DNA of 64,000 bases from Paramacrobiotus metropolitanus (GCF_019649055.1 NW_026570221.1:3844001-3908000); one strand, 5' to 3'; shown: positions 10,952-23,623, numbered from the stretch's first letter. Notes: generated from the letters alone by a model not told the origin. Numbers and translations: made by a program.

Positions 10952-12339
10952 TTGAGTAAAAGTTTATTTCACCTATGAAATGAACCGATTGCATGAAATC
11001 ATGAGGAACCATACGGTATTTCTAAATCACAACCTGCTACAGCACGTAAATCGCATTATTATCTCAGTTTCAGTATTACGATATTTCGACTGTTGGGTAT
11101 ACACATGCGAGGCAAAGGGACTACTTACTCAAATATGTTCAGCGAATAGACGATTAGATTACAGCCTGCATAACAGGCCAAAGAAGGATCAGATTTGTAC
11201 TAGGGAAATGCCGCGCCGATTAAGGCGCTGTCGGTGCTGCCCGCATGAAAACTGAAAGAATTAAAATATAATGAAAATGGAATTACAGAAATAAACAAAG
11301 TGGATTTGCAACAATTTCAAGGGGTTCACAGAGAAGCCTGCAATTGTCCTCAGTCAAAGTCTTGCAAGTATCTGAGTCTGCTGTAGCCCAAATTCACCCT
11401 GGGTATTAAATTGTTGTAGACGGAGTGTTTGAATGAGCAAAGTCTCTTGTCAGTTAGTACGTGAAATGCGGACGACATTTTCCGGTGCTGCTATAATCCA
11501 TCACCGCCGAAAATTTATTATATTGGGATATTAATTTTTCATGATTAACATATCATGAATCACGAATGCTATGCTTTAGCGCCGGTGTTTCATGAGCGAC
11601 CGTTGATTTCAAAAATTGTAGTCGAGGTCGCTGGTTATATAAGTATACACATTTCGCATGACGTTGGTCGGCTTGATACGAATAAAGCAACATAAGGTAT
11701 AGTAACGTTGGTAAATATCAGGTGATTTTACGAAAGTGCTGTTTGAAAGCTGTAAAATTTCTCGGTCGTGGCATTTGTTCTACAGATACAGGAAACTGGC
11801 TGCTGATGTACAATACCTTCGCCTTAAGCAAACACAACGGCTCCGCCGGCCATTTTGCGTCAGCAAAAACATTAGCGGTCGGTAGTGTGCCTTAAAATGG
11901 TGCGTACGTACGCTGCTGTTTCACTCAAGCGTTGCATTGTGGACATTTCCGGCGGTTAGATACTGTACTGCAATGAGCAATCCCACACTCGCTTTACAGC
12001 GGTTCATCTTTGATAACGCTTATGACTGATCGCCGCATGTAAAGCTGCACCTGTGTGCTAAGCGGTTCACAATCAGTGGAATGACTTTTCAGTGCGCTAC
12101 TAAACGCGGAAATCGGAGTAATATATCAGCAAACACATACAACAAGCACCTACAATTTACAAGTATTGAATCCAGCTCCGCGCATTGGCAGAGTATACTA
12201 TTTTCTGGGTTCTTAGGGAACTTACGTACTCAATTTTCTGATATTTCTGACGGCAATGCTCAGCTTCTTGATTAAATGAAGCACGAAGTTAATTAAACTG
12301 TTCTAAGGCTTGTTCTGAAATCGAGCCCGTTCATCGAAA
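10952..12339. other. No gene recognised
   Basis: Intergenic DNA between the divergent kinase gene and F-box copy B. TACGTGAAATGCGG at 11453 resembles the start of the F-box exon of copy B, but nothing homologous follows. Faint copy-B homology may reach back to about 12300. Confidence 0.4.
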
Positions 12340-12965
12340 CGGTAGTTGTAATAATACTTTTACTGTGCCGGCCAGCGGTCGGTCTTGGTGCAATTCGGGA
12401 AGGTCTTTGCCTCATGGATCGACCAAAAATGTTTATGGTTGGACTCGCGTTTCCCCACATCCTGGAACAATTCCTACTGCCCACTGCCCGCGCGATCTGA
12501 CAAACCGGATGTGCAAGTGCTACTGCGTGCCCGCCCCGACGGTCCGTGGCTATGGCAGCCTGGGAAACTGCTTATGTGTGATTTCGTCGAGGTCTATGAA
12601 TACGCTTTTGTGGCAGTGCAGTTGGGCGCAACTACGCTTCACGAACTGGTTCGTCTGTCGCAGGTACGCTTTCCCCCGTCCGAAGACGAGATGCGACGAC
12701 GGATCATTCGAGCCGCTGACTTCGTTATGCGCACCGTGGATCTGCCGGACGGATACTGGCAGTTTATTTACACGCCGGAGTTAACGGCGGCGTTTTGTCA
12801 GCTAATCGATGACATGTACCATGCACGGTGCCTTTTAGTATTCAGCAATTTGATTCACTATTTGCAACGCACGAACGGGTTCGCGATTCCAGACAAGCGC
12901 CATCTCGTAAGTTCACCTAAATGCAGTGTGTCTCTTCTGCTTATTTTCATTTTCACAATAGGGAA

Positions 12966-13125
12966 ATAACTCCAATAATAATAAATAATTGTAACAACAA
13001 TAAAAAACAATAAATAAAAAAGATAAATAATGACAAGTAAAAAAAAAATAGTAATAATAATAATTTGTACAATAAATAATATCCCTCCAGTAATAATAAA
13101 TAAGGGTCCAATAGATAAAAATAAG
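12966..13125. repeat. AT-rich low-complexity tract
   Basis: A run of AATAATAATA, AACAATAAA and similar units just after the exon-1 donor of copy B. No coding potential. The minus-strand frame across it is only a composition effect. Confidence 0.7.
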
Positions 13126-13425
13126 TAGAGCACTTCCTGCCTGGTCCATATGTCAGTTCCGTTACGTCTCGGAAATAGTACTGGTAGTGGCAAGGGAACT
13201 TGTACTGGTTATGATCGTAGTATTTCTAATTCTCTACTATACAGAGTCTCGCTTTCCTTTTTTAAAGTTGTTTTTAGGTTAGTTCTTAAGCTTTTCTTGG
13301 GTTTTTTGGGTTCTTTGAGATTTCTTAGAGTTTAATTTTTTTAAGTATTTTAATTTTTAGTTATCTTTTTTCTTCGTACGAGTAGTTTTCCGCTTTTTTC
13401 GTTCTTAGGTTGATGAACTATCTTA

Positions 13426-14150
13426 CCAGGGCCCGGTCACCGGCTCCCGGATCCGAAAAATTTTCTTTTTTGTAGGAAGACAGAGTAACCCTTGGGTATA
13501 CTTAAAAAATATTTTTATCGGCCATGGTTAAGTGGGTGTGGTTAAACTTGATTTCAGTGCATTAATACATACAGCACTATATATTGGGCATACCGTATTA
13601 GTGTAGCGTACAATGTCAGAGGTTTTTGACTAATACGTTATTCAGTAGTGGGATCATTTTTAATACTGCTGTTAAAAAAAACTGCTGCTGCTTCTAAAAA
13701 TTACTGCTGTTAATAATCGAAAAAAAGTATATAGTAAAGTTACTACAGTACTAGTTTGAAATGGGAAATGCGAATACGCCCGCGATAGAGTATCATATAT
13801 TTGTTCGCACAAATACAATACGCGTTATCCTTAACCACTAATTTCATAATTTTTGTTAAATTCTTCTCGACATTAACAGCAGTAACTTTGGGAAGAATTA
13901 GAAAGGATCGGACTGCTGATAATACGTACTGTATCTATTGCAAACCTCTGACATTGTACGCTACACTAATACGGTATTCCCAATACATAGTGCTTTATGT
14001 TTTAATGCAGCACGGGAATTAAGTTTAACCACGCCCACTTAACCAAGGCCGATGAAAATATTTTTTTACGTATACCCCAGGGTTACTCTGTCTTCCTGCA
14101 AAAAATGAAATTTTTGGATCCGGGAGCCGGTGACCGAGCGTCGACCCTGG
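13426..14150. mobile_element. 725-bp foldback MITE, PIF/Harbinger-like duplication
   Basis: The ends are inverted (CCAGGG...CCCTGG), and the two arms stay similar for about 300 bp each, for example GGTCACCGGCTCCCGGATCC on the left and its complement on the right. TTA flanks both sides (13423-13425, 14151-14153). A 3-bp TTA/TAA duplication is typical of PIF/Harbinger elements, which is the basis for that tentative assignment. No transposase frame, so non-autonomous. Confidence 0.7.
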
Positions 14151-14346
14151 TTAGAGTCATAAGCTTCTCAAGTTTCTTGTTTTTCAGTTCTCTATCTACT
14201 TTGGATCTTGTTTTCTGTTTAGAATTTATTTCTACATGTTCTTAATAAAGTTTCAAACGCTAAAAAAGAAACAGCGATCGCCAGAAATGCCGTAAAAAGA
14301 GAGATCTAAGTAAAATGATGTTCTGTACAATAGCTGGATTCCTTAA

Positions 14347-15023
14347 GGGAAGTGGCCCGGTACATGGTACCAAATTCGTGTACATGCACGAAATCTTTCA
14401 ATTTCGCGCACTCCCAAACCCTTTTTTCTCTTGTTTTATGATATTCTGTAGTCAAATGATTTGTATACACAGGCCTGAAAACCGTTTGCGCGCGCAACAT
14501 CCGGTTCATGAGTTATGGCTGTAGAAAATTCCCAAAGTTTAAATGCTTTCAGGTGTACCAAAAGTCTCATTATGGACCGATCTCCTTCCAATTTTGCATG
14601 TAAATGCACATGGCCATGAAGATCGTTTTTACACCGATCCAGACTTCCACGATTTTTTTCAAATTTTAAAATGAATTTTAAAATTTTTGCAATCCATTTT
14701 AAAATTTGAAAAACATGCTAGAACAGTGGATCGGTGTAAAAACGTTCTTCGTGGTTATGTGCATTTACGTGCAAAATCTGAAAGAGATCGGCCCATAATG
14801 AGACTTTTGGTACACCTGAATGCATTTAAACTTTTTGGAATTTTCTAACAGCCATAACTCCCGAACCGGATGTTGCGCGCGCAAACGGTTTTCAGGCCTG
14901 TGTACACAAATCATTTGACTACAGATTGTCATAAAACAAGAGAAAAAAGGGTTTGGGAGTGAGCGAAAGTGAAAGATTTCGTGCATATACACGAATTTGG
15001 TACCATGTACCGGGCCACTTCCC
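14347..15023. mobile_element. 677-bp foldback MITE in TTAA (piggyBac-like)
   Basis: TTAA stands at 14343-14346 and 15024-15027. Between them the ends are inverted (GGGAAGTGGCCCGGTACATG... and its complement), and the arms pair for more than 250 bp. TTAA target choice is typical of piggyBac and its MITEs. Similar 60-90 codon frames appear on both arms only because the arms are copies of each other. It sits beside the exon-2 acceptor of F-box copy B. Confidence 0.75.
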
Positions 15024-15731
15024 TTAATCCAAGCGGAATATTTTGCCAAGCATTACGTGAAATGCGGTCGAGAATATCTGCGCTTCTGGAACCCAGCGCC
15101 CATTAAAACCAGCTAAGAAATGCCGCTTGTGCAAGAGGAACGTTGTCTGCCGTTGCCACGCCCGCTGCTAGTTGAGATCTTTCTATCCCTGGATACCATC
15201 GGACGCCAGCGGTGTCGACGTACCTGCCACGCGTGGGAGGTCATTCTTACGTCAAATGAGGCTTGCCGCGATGTCCGGGTGTCGTTTGGCCGCACCGATT
15301 TCACGTCTCGGTGGTTGGACCACGATTTAGCGCCCTACGCAGTGTACAGCTGCGTCCTTAAACACGTGACACCGGTGACGCGCGCCGTCTGCTTCCTCGA
15401 CCTCGACGATGGTTGGCAACCGAATCAGGGTTGGGTTACCGGTGTGCTTGACTGCTTACAGCAGCTGCTAAGTGGGATCGAGCATCGCATCCAGCGATTG
15501 GTAATCTGTCGTTCTCACATCCACGTGCACGGCACTAGCAAGCCTCTGATGGAATGCTTTGAAGAGATGACCCATAGTTACGATGCGCTGGCGTCATGTT
15601 GTGAAAAAATCATCCATAAAGACGTCCTGTTGACAAGCGAGCACGCGGAATCACGTATCATGCACGCCGTTATCCCACTGAACGCAAGCGAAATGGTGCA
15701 AAAGCGGGATGTTTTGGGAAACATGTACTAG

Positions 15732-16883
15732 AAGAAGGTCTGCTGGAAGCGATTGTTACTGAAACAAATAAATATTACAAAATGTAACTCATAGCGGCAA
15801 AAGCACCTTCGCGATTGTTTACGTACTTTTCCGTAAAATCGTGTACTTTTTTAGAAGCGAATGTTGTTAAAATAAAGTTTCGATTGATGCGCCATGCAAT
15901 GCTTTTTTTCCATAATGAGTGCCTGCTGTTTCGGAACGCTGTGATTAGGTGACAACTCCGTACACTGGCTTTTACTCCGTACAGAACCTTTTGCACTACT
16001 ATTTTAGAGCAAGTTTTGTAGGGGCACACCGTATCCATTCAGACCGTTAATTATGTAGTTGGATGACTCACAAAATTATCGTATTCTCCGCCCGGTGCCG
16101 CACAATTTTTGTAAGACGGTTATTAATTTTAGACTATCAAATTATTGATCTCCTCTTGCGTATTCCGTCAAATTTACCAATTAGCGCCAGAGTTTGTGAG
16201 ATTGTTTGTACACTTTATGGATTGTCATGCATTTCTGGCGGGGCTGGAAATAAGGTCTCAATGCGTTTCCTGCATGTTCAGCCTTGCATTAGATAAGTTG
16301 AAGAAATGACATGCGGTGCATCGATTGTTAATTAATTTTGATATGTCTTATCTTTTCACCATAATAGTACGTATTATTCAGCGATATCTCTCGTAGCAGC
16401 TGGTGCAGCCATTTAATTAAGCACCGAAATTCGAGCGTGACATCATACCTGGATGGCAGCATCGGTAAAAACTTCCTTGATAGGTAGCAACTTTTTCATG
16501 ACACAGGTTGGAATTTACCAGAGTAAATGGTTTATTTCTTGACGTATTTTTGCAATCTCTGTCTGCTTCGGGCGCACCTGCTCGCCCTCGCTACTTCTTT
16601 TTCCACTCAATCCGGCATTAAGATAACCATATCATATAAAATTTGGCATTTACTTTTATCAGTTACTGTTATCGTATCGCAAGCTTATATCTTTTACTGC
16701 AGCTCGTGTAACTAGCGGAACGATTGTTCAGTACGCTTTAAATCGGAATCGCGAAAGAAGAACACATGAGTACCGACTTTACTCTATTTAATGGCAGATT
16801 GAATAATTATTTTTTCCTATGTGCAAAATAGAATAAATAAATTTTTTCCTATGTGTAAAATAGTTTAATTGGCAGCTGAAGCA
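15732..16883. other. No gene recognised
   Basis: AT-rich spacer between F-box copies B and C. Only short open frames; no repeats or RNA genes recognised. Confidence 0.4.
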
Positions 16884-17578
16884 ATGCACTTTTACGAAAC
16901 TACGAACGGAAATTAAGAGCATGGAATTCGGTTGATGTAATGCTGGATGACAACGGAAAGTTGCAACATGGCAGCGTTATTAACATAGAGGATACCAATT
17001 TGGTAACCGACTTCCACTGTTCCGGCCAGCGATCGGTGCGAGTCAAACTCGGAAAGATCTTCGCGTCATGGCTCGATAACAAACGGCTCCGCTGGGACTG
17101 GCGTTTTCTCGAATCCTGGAAGGATTCTTACTGCCCACCACCAGCGGGAGCTGACAAACTGGATGTACAGGTGCTGCTGCGTGACCGCCCAGACAGTGCT
17201 TGGCTGTGGCATCCCGGGAAACTGGTCATGTACGATTTCGTAGAGGACCGTGATTACGCCTTCGTGGAAGTGGAGTTAAGCGGTGCTAGGATCCGCGAAG
17301 TAGTGAGACAGTCGCAAATACGCTTTCCCCCGTCCGACAGGGAAATGCAGCGGCGGATCATTGGACCCGGCGATTTTGTCATCCGTTCCGTTCAAGCGCC
17401 CGACCAACACTAGAAGTGTTCTACGCCTGCTTTAGAGGCGGCGTTTTGCCAACAAATCTATGACACGTACGATGCGCGATGCCTGGTTTTATCTACTGAA
17501 GGGATTGTGTACTTGCAGCGCAGCGGATATTGCGAGTCAAGGAGTTATTGTCTCGCAAGTTTTCTTCTGAGGAACCCG
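16884..17578 (+). pseudogene. F-box family copy C, exon 1 only
   Basis: The ATG gives MHFYETTNGN and then a stop; AWNSVDVMLDDNGKLQHG resumes in another frame, so an indel lies near 16915. Both Tudor-like modules are otherwise readable to 17413 (DVQVLLRDRPDSAWLWHPGKLV...QIRFPPSDREMQRR). There a stop interrupts the part matching copy B residues PDGYWQF. The splice donor of the family has become GCAAGT (17555-17560). No F-box exon follows, because element E1 begins about 330 bp downstream. A truncated relic most like copy B. Confidence 0.7.
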
Positions 17579-17910
17579 CGTCTAGTGCAGTATTTTTGTT
17601 TTGTTGAAAAATAAAATAGGTATTAAAACTGAACTAAATTACGCTTTATATACGGTTAAGCAATATCGGGTTCTCATATCACAGTCACTTTAATCAAACG
17701 CTTCTGTGCAATCAGTTTCCTATGTGTTGTGACCCGCATAAATGTGCAGTTCTTGGTTTGAAGTATGGTAACTTCGCTCAAGAATTTCAAGGCACAAACT
17801 GCAACCGCGATTACTGAATTATAAACTTCCTCCGCCCCCCCACCCCTAATTGGAGCCCTTCTCGAGGTGTTCCGAAAAATATACGCCCATGGCTTTTATG
17901 TAATTCGATA
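17579..17910. other. Spacer between copy C and element E1
   Basis: Probably old intron of copy C. No gene or repeat recognised. Confidence 0.35.
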
Positions 17911-18271
17911 TGTGAGACCGGGATCACTAGCGTTCACGTCAGTGGCGCTACGCCTGTGGCGCTACGCCTTAGGATTACGTGTCTGTGTTGTGTCTCTTCT
18001 GATTGGCTTGAGTTGTGTTAGTGGGCGCGGCATAGCACGTGCTGCACAGTGTTACACACTGTTGAATGGGCTCCACGCTTTACGATCGAGCTGCGCCGAT
18101 CAGTGTTGATTTTTCGATTGTCGGAATTTTCAATATTATTAAAAGTCAGCGATTTACGGTGCGACGTTTGTGTTTCCGCATAGCTCGCGACCCATATCGT
18201 ATCGCTCGCTTCCACGGGATAGATTCCGTTTCTGTCTCCGTCTCTGGATCCATTCTGGATCTAGCATTAGA
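17911..18271 (+). repeat. 5' LTR of E1
   Basis: It begins TGTGAG, as does the LTR of the small element at 8.7 kb read on its sense strand. The last 150 bp are alike in both (GTTTCCGCATAGCTCG..., GATAGATTCCGTTTCTGTCTC, then GGATCTAG). A 13-bp unit containing GTGGCGCTACGCCT is tandemly doubled near 17941. The start was chosen by this analogy; the end is fixed by the primer-binding site. Confidence 0.6.
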
Positions 18272-18283
18272 TGGTAGCAGAGC
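18272..18283 (+). promoter_or_regulatory. E1 primer-binding site (initiator tRNA-Met type)
   Basis: TGGTAGCAGAGC directly follows the LTR and is identical to the site in the small element at 10044-10055. It matches the complement of animal initiator tRNA-Met in 11 of 12 bases. Confidence 0.65.
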
Positions 18284-19143
18284 CGATAGCGGTTCTCTGA
18301 AATTGATTTGATTTGTGTCAGGCAAAGTTGGCCTGTTATTTGATGTGAAACCCGACCAGTAAGGCACAGGTCCATCCAACAGCAAAGCGCACACCACAAG
18401 CGGTGAACTGCCTCATCTGACGTGGATTTCCAGCTTTGGTCTTCGGTACGGTATCTTCAGCGAAGAACCGTGCTGTTTCCTCAGCTGTGCAAGAGTTCAA
18501 GAGTTCAGTCGTCAGCGAAGAAGACGACTGAAGACCTACAATGGTGTCGCTGATACTCGGCAAGGATTCAGCGAATCCTAAGCCGTGGGGCAGAAGCGCC
18601 GAAACGCCGAAAGGGGCGCACGGAAAAGACAGATCAGACTCCACCAAACTGGTGTAGAGCGTACAACTACTGGTGCTACGGCACAGCCGGCACAGTAGCC
18701 TACTAATAGCGCGAGGCACGCTACGGAACAGCGGCGACGCGGGAGCGGAGTTGGAAGAAGAATCTGGATCATCTGGATCATTTCCCCGAGGAACGCGGAA
18801 CGGACGGACGGTTAACAGGTAGAAAACCGTTAATAATTACGAGATTGGTTAACTGGTAAAATTCGCAATTTCCATTGGTCCGTACTGAGCTGAGTGTAAA
18901 AGTAGGCGGGGTTTTGCACACGGTGCGCACGTCTGGCCGTTGACCGTGACGTCAGGCAGATCTAAAATTTAAGTGGAGTAACGTGATTGGTTAGTTATCT
19001 GAGCTGTGATTGGCTGAAATTTGAACTGAATATTTTGAACCAACGGACCAATAGGAACGAAGTAAACAACCCGAATGGGGATTTTCCGCTGAACTCTAGC
19101 TGTAATGGGAAATTTGATTTGAGATAAGATAATTGAGACGAAA

Positions 19144-19662
19144 AGTGACCTTTTGAGTTGAGACAAAGGAAAAGTGACTTTTGATCGAATTGAGCTTAAA
19201 AGTGACCTTTAACTTGAATTGAGCGGGAAAGTGACCTTTTAACAGAAATTGAGTTGGAAAGTAACCTTTTGAGTTGAATCGAGTCGGAAAGTGAACTTTG
19301 AGATCAGAACGTGACCTTTGACTTCGAAAAGTGACCTTTACTGAAAAAAGTTGGAATTGACCAAATTGACTTAGTTACGTGACCTTTATGACCTGAAAGA
19401 GACCAATAGTGACCTTTATCGAAGTGAAAGTGAAGTGAATAGTAGTACAGCGATATCAGCAGCTGTAGGATTCCAATTGTAAACACGTTCTGAACCGTAA
19501 GAACGGCTTCAAAGTTTTTGTCTGAAGAGTGACCTTTAGGGCAAATCTCTCGAACTTTTTATCGAAAAAGTGACCTTTAAACGGGACTTAGTCGAAATTT
19601 TCCAATCGAAAAGTGACCTTTACTAAGGACTTAGAAAATTTCACAGAAAGAAAGTGACCTTT
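19144..19662 (+). repeat. Leader array of AAAGTGACCTTT motifs
   Basis: About 14 copies of AAAGTGACCTTT or close variants lie in 520 bp of untranslated leader, spaced 20-120 bp apart, with no conserved sequence between them. The motif is nearly palindromic. The same core continues through the coding part of E1 in both orientations. Confidence 0.8.
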
Positions 19663-19737
19663 AGGACAATTGAATAAACCATACAATAACGCGTTTGTGA
19701 GAACAATTGGCAGGAGCGTCCAAGTTATCCGATCAAC

Positions 19738-22700
19738 ATGGACAAAGACCAAGAAGAACCGACATCCAACAGCAGTCAGGGAAGTAAAAGCTCCCGCAGC
19801 TCACAGCAAAGCGCACCGAACCCGTACAAAAAGGACTTGTACCCGTACTCACGTCCAGTTGGACGTGAGCGGAACACTCGAGCGCCCAAGGCATTCGAAA
19901 AGAAGGATTCACGAGGTTCTGATAGCACTTATCAGAAGGCGCTCGAGGCGGTCGGCAACCAGGAAAGCTCCAGTGACGACCAGAAACACACTCCCGCATC
20001 TGCGGCGGGAAGTGATCCGATGAACCAGACAAAGGTCACCGGGGAGGATAAACCCACAGAAAGGGGGGCGGAACCAGTTGGAGCATCACAGTCAGATGCT
20101 ACCACCAGTGAGCAGGATAAAAATGTAAACCTGACTCAATCGGAGATGGAAAAGACAAAGGTCACCGAAGAGGAACTGGCGGAACTGGGATTGGGTGACC
20201 TTTCGCTGAATGATAAAACGGCAGACGATGACCTTTGGGCAACCCCAATGGTCTCAGATGAATCCAATGAATCATATTTCACGGACGACGAAACAACGAT
20301 GAATATGTCCTTCCAATCAGCAATGAGACAAGCCGATCGTGCTGAAGGGATGACACCTTTCAAGGACATACCAGAGCACCTCATTGAACGGACACAAACG
20401 GGAAAGGTCATCAACGTACGACCACCGTCACCGAATAGCCCCACGTCAACTCTGAAGAGGCGCGTGAAGGATTTGGAAGATGAACTCCATAATAAGGAAG
20501 ATCAGACGGCGAGACGAAAACAGGAATATCAAGAGAGACTGACATCGCTTGAGACCCGGCTATTTGAGTTAGAACAACAACGGGGATACTTGGAGAATAC
20601 AGCAGAAGAATGGAAAGTGAAATATGAAAAGCAAAGGGAACTGGCCGAAGAGTATCTGAAAATGGTAGATGACAGAGAAATGGAGGGTCATCTTGCAGTC
20701 AGTGACCTTAATGAGAGTATGTCAGAAGAATCAGCTGAAAGGTCACGACACATAGCCGAATTGAAGGATGAATGTGACTCATTGAAACTTAAGGTCACCG
20801 AAGCGGAAGCCAAGAGAGACGAATACGCGGCCAAACTCGTCGACGCGACCCAACGATTGTTGACAAGCACCAACGAGGTTTTAAGCTGAGAAATGAATTG
20901 AAGTTACGGGACGAGAACATTGGAACCCTTCAGAAAGAAGCACAAGATCATCAGAGGAGAGCCGATGACGCTGTCAAAGTGGCTAAGGACCTGAGGGAGC
21001 TCACAGCCACTGAAGGTGTACGGTTGAGTAACGAAATTAAGCAGGTGACGGAAGAAAACAAATCGTTGAAAGAAGATGTTCGAAAGGTCACCGAAGAGAA
21101 TACTGAGTTGAAAAGGACCGCTAAGACAATTGCCGAGCAAGGCATGAGGTGGGAACATGAGGCACACCTCTTGGATGAAAAGGTCACGGTACTTGAATTG
21201 AAAGATAAAGAGTGGCAACAGACAGTCCATCAGAAGACACAGGAGATTATCAGACTCAATACGGAGCTGATCGATATGACCCAAACGGTAATGACGAGGG
21301 AAGATGAGGTCACCCATACAAAAGACCAGTTGAAAGCGGCAGCTGAGGAATACATGAAATTGGAACGAGATGTGACTCAGTTGGCAGAACACATCAGGAA
21401 AGTGGAAAAGGATACCGAAAAAGTCATCCAGGACAAAACGCTTCAACTACATCAGCACATGTCGAAGGTCGACCAAGAGAACCAGAACTTGAAGAACGAG
21501 AAAGAACAATCCGATTTAAGAATTAAGCGCCCCGAAGATGAAAATAAAGCCCTTCAAATGTCCAACAAGCATAAAGATGAACAGCTCCTACAACATGTAG
21601 TTAGAGCAGCGACAGTGGAATCACCCCCGCCCAGTTATAGCAAGGCGCATGAAACGGGCACGGGCAAAAGCTTCCACTTTGACATGCCGCTACGAACTGG
21701 TACCGGCAAAGGAAGCGTCAAAAATGAAAGAGATGGTGAAAAAGACAAAAACGACAAAGAGCCACCTTCGGAAAGTTACCCGCATATGAGTCGAGGTGAC
21801 CCTTCACAATTTCCCCCGCACATGGAAACAAATGTGTTCATTGACGAAGGACGACGGGACAGACCCCCCAGCCGACAGGAGCGCCCAAGGAAATCTCGTT
21901 ATGGAAAGGCGAAACGAAATCAAAGTGATGATGGAAGTAGCGAAGAAGACGATGACCACAGAGCAGAAAACACAGCGGTGCAATTGACAAAAGCACTCAA
22001 CTCGATGGCCAGGAAAACACCACTCATGACCTTTGACGGCAGTCGTGACACGGTGAGTGGGTGGACACGACTGGTGAAGGAAACCCAAAGGACTTACCAG
22101 CTGACAGACGACCAAATTATGATCGAGATAGCCAGTGCAGTGAAAGGTCCTGCAAAAACATGGTTTGAAGGAGAAAAAGACATCGCAGCAGAAGACGGAG
22201 TTGAATACTCGATAACCGAATGGATGGACAAATTTAAAGATGAATATGGTGACCGAGATGAAGAAGTCCTAGGCTTACGTGAGGCCTACGCAAGGAAATT
22301 TGAACTCGGAAAAGAATCGCTTGACCAATACTATCAAGCGATGATGCGGTTTAAGGCAAAGAGAATCATTACTGAGAAACAGGCCGTGGGCTTCTTAATC
22401 GAAGGATGTAGAGTCGACAATGAGCTCTACAAAGCCCTGCGTATACAAAAGTGCAAGACGCCAACGGACGTGAAGGATTTCTTTCGACATTGGGCCACCG
22501 GCGAAGAGAAATATAAGGCGCCCAGAGGTCAACGTAACCAGGAATACGTGACCATCCGCCAAGGCCAAGTCGAAAATGTGCCGCAACAGAGAATGGCAGC
22601 TGCACCAGTTCAGCAACCAGTTGAATACCGAGTGGAGACTCCGGTTAGAGAGGTCACGGAAAAAGTGACCTTTATCGACAGTCAGACGGGGCAACCGATA

Positions 22701-23543
22701 ACGTACGCAATGGTAGCGGCGATACAAGCGGCAGCTCAAGTGAGACCGGTACCTCAGAATGTGGCTCCACCAGCTCCACAGAACGTGGCCCCAATGAACG
22801 TTGGAATACCACAACAAGGAGCGGGGAACGGAAATTTTGGTGGAAATGGATACGGATATGGAAATGCAAACTGGAACGGAGGACAAGGAAATTTCCAGAA
22901 TCAAGGTCAAGGTCAAGGCAACTTTCAGCCAAACAGAGGAAACCAGAACAATAACCAGCAAAATCAAGGGTCACGAACCGAATTCAAGTTCCAGATGATT
23001 GATGGATGGGTGGCGAACAACGTTCAGATGTGCCAGTACTGTATGTATGGCAATCATCAGACACAGGGGTGCAAATTCGCTAACACACCACCAGAACAGA
23101 ACCCGAACCTGTTCGCCTTCAACGAGTGGCAACGACTGCGCGGGCTTGGTGGTTGGCGCCTAGCGGTGAATAACGGATATGACCTCATCACCCAATGGTA
23201 CCAACACAAAGCAAACTTCCAAAACCAACAAGGGAACGGAAACGGTAACTATGGAAATGGAAATGGCGGTGGCCAGAATGGCGGCTACGGCCGTGGTGGC
23301 TTCGGCCGCGGCGGCTTCAGAGGAAGGGGCAGAGGCTTCGGCCGCGGAACTTTCAGAGGAGGCCAGAACAATGGAGGCGGCCAAGGTAACTACCAACAGG
23401 GTGGTGGCCAATACAACAATGGCAACGGACAGAATCCTAACCCGGCAAACGATATCGGACAACAACAAGAAAATGTGCAAGGAAATGTGCAAGGCGTGCA
23501 ACAAGGTGGGGCGACGGTTCAGGGAAACGGGCAAGATCAGTAG
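19738..23543 (+). CDS. E1 gag region: coiled coil, capsid, zinc knuckle, RGG tail (fossil)
   Basis: The N-terminal third (from MDKDQEEPTSNSSQG) is charged and disordered. Several hundred residues of heptad-rich coiled coil follow, to about 21.6 kb. A Ty3-type gag capsid follows (FDGSRDTVSGWTRLVKETQR...YYQAMMRFKAKRI, about 22.03-22.52 kb), then a CCHC knuckle CQYCMYGNHQTQGC (about 23.03-23.07 kb) and a glycine/arginine/asparagine-rich tail (GRGGFGRGGFRGRGRG, about 23.26-23.46 kb). In this family gag forms the particle and binds RNA. The long coiled coil and the RGG/prion-like tail are unusual additions. Codons throughout are threaded with the AAAGGTCA motif. Confidence 0.7.
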
Positions 23544-23623
23544 GCACCGGTGAGCCTACTGATCGTCCCGACCCTAAACCACCGGATAAAAGGGAAAGGT
23601 CACCACTGCAGAATGGTACTGCA

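Larger units (their letters stand above)
12340..15731 (+). pseudogene. F-box family copy B, intron swollen by transposons
   Basis: Exon 1 retains the end of module 1 (VQFGKVFASW...) and all of module 2 (DVQVLLRARPDGPWLWQPGKLL...QVRFPPSEDEMRRRII) and ends at a GTAAGT donor (12907). The start of module 1 and its ATG are degraded. Exon 2 (from about 15030; clearest frame 15120-15731, 203 aa) carries the F-box LLVEIFLSLDTIGRQRCRRTCHAWE and a longer C-terminal part that ends cleanly at a stop. The intron of about 2.1 kb holds an AT-rich run and two mobile elements (13426-14150 and 14347-15023), the second within a few bases of the exon-2 acceptor. Exon 2 alone could still encode an F-box protein, but the gene as a whole looks broken at its 5' end. 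Confidence 0.65.

Noticed and set aside
11453-11500. Extra F-box exon remnant
   Set aside because: Only 14 bases match the start of the copy B F-box exon; nothing homologous follows.
14306-15049. Paired 60-90 codon frames as a small gene family
   Set aside because: They are the two arms of one inverted-repeat element read from both sides.
19738-21600. Host coiled-coil (myosin- or kinesin-like) gene
   Set aside because: It sits between an LTR/PBS and a gag capsid, carries the element-wide AAAGGTCA motif and has no host domain.
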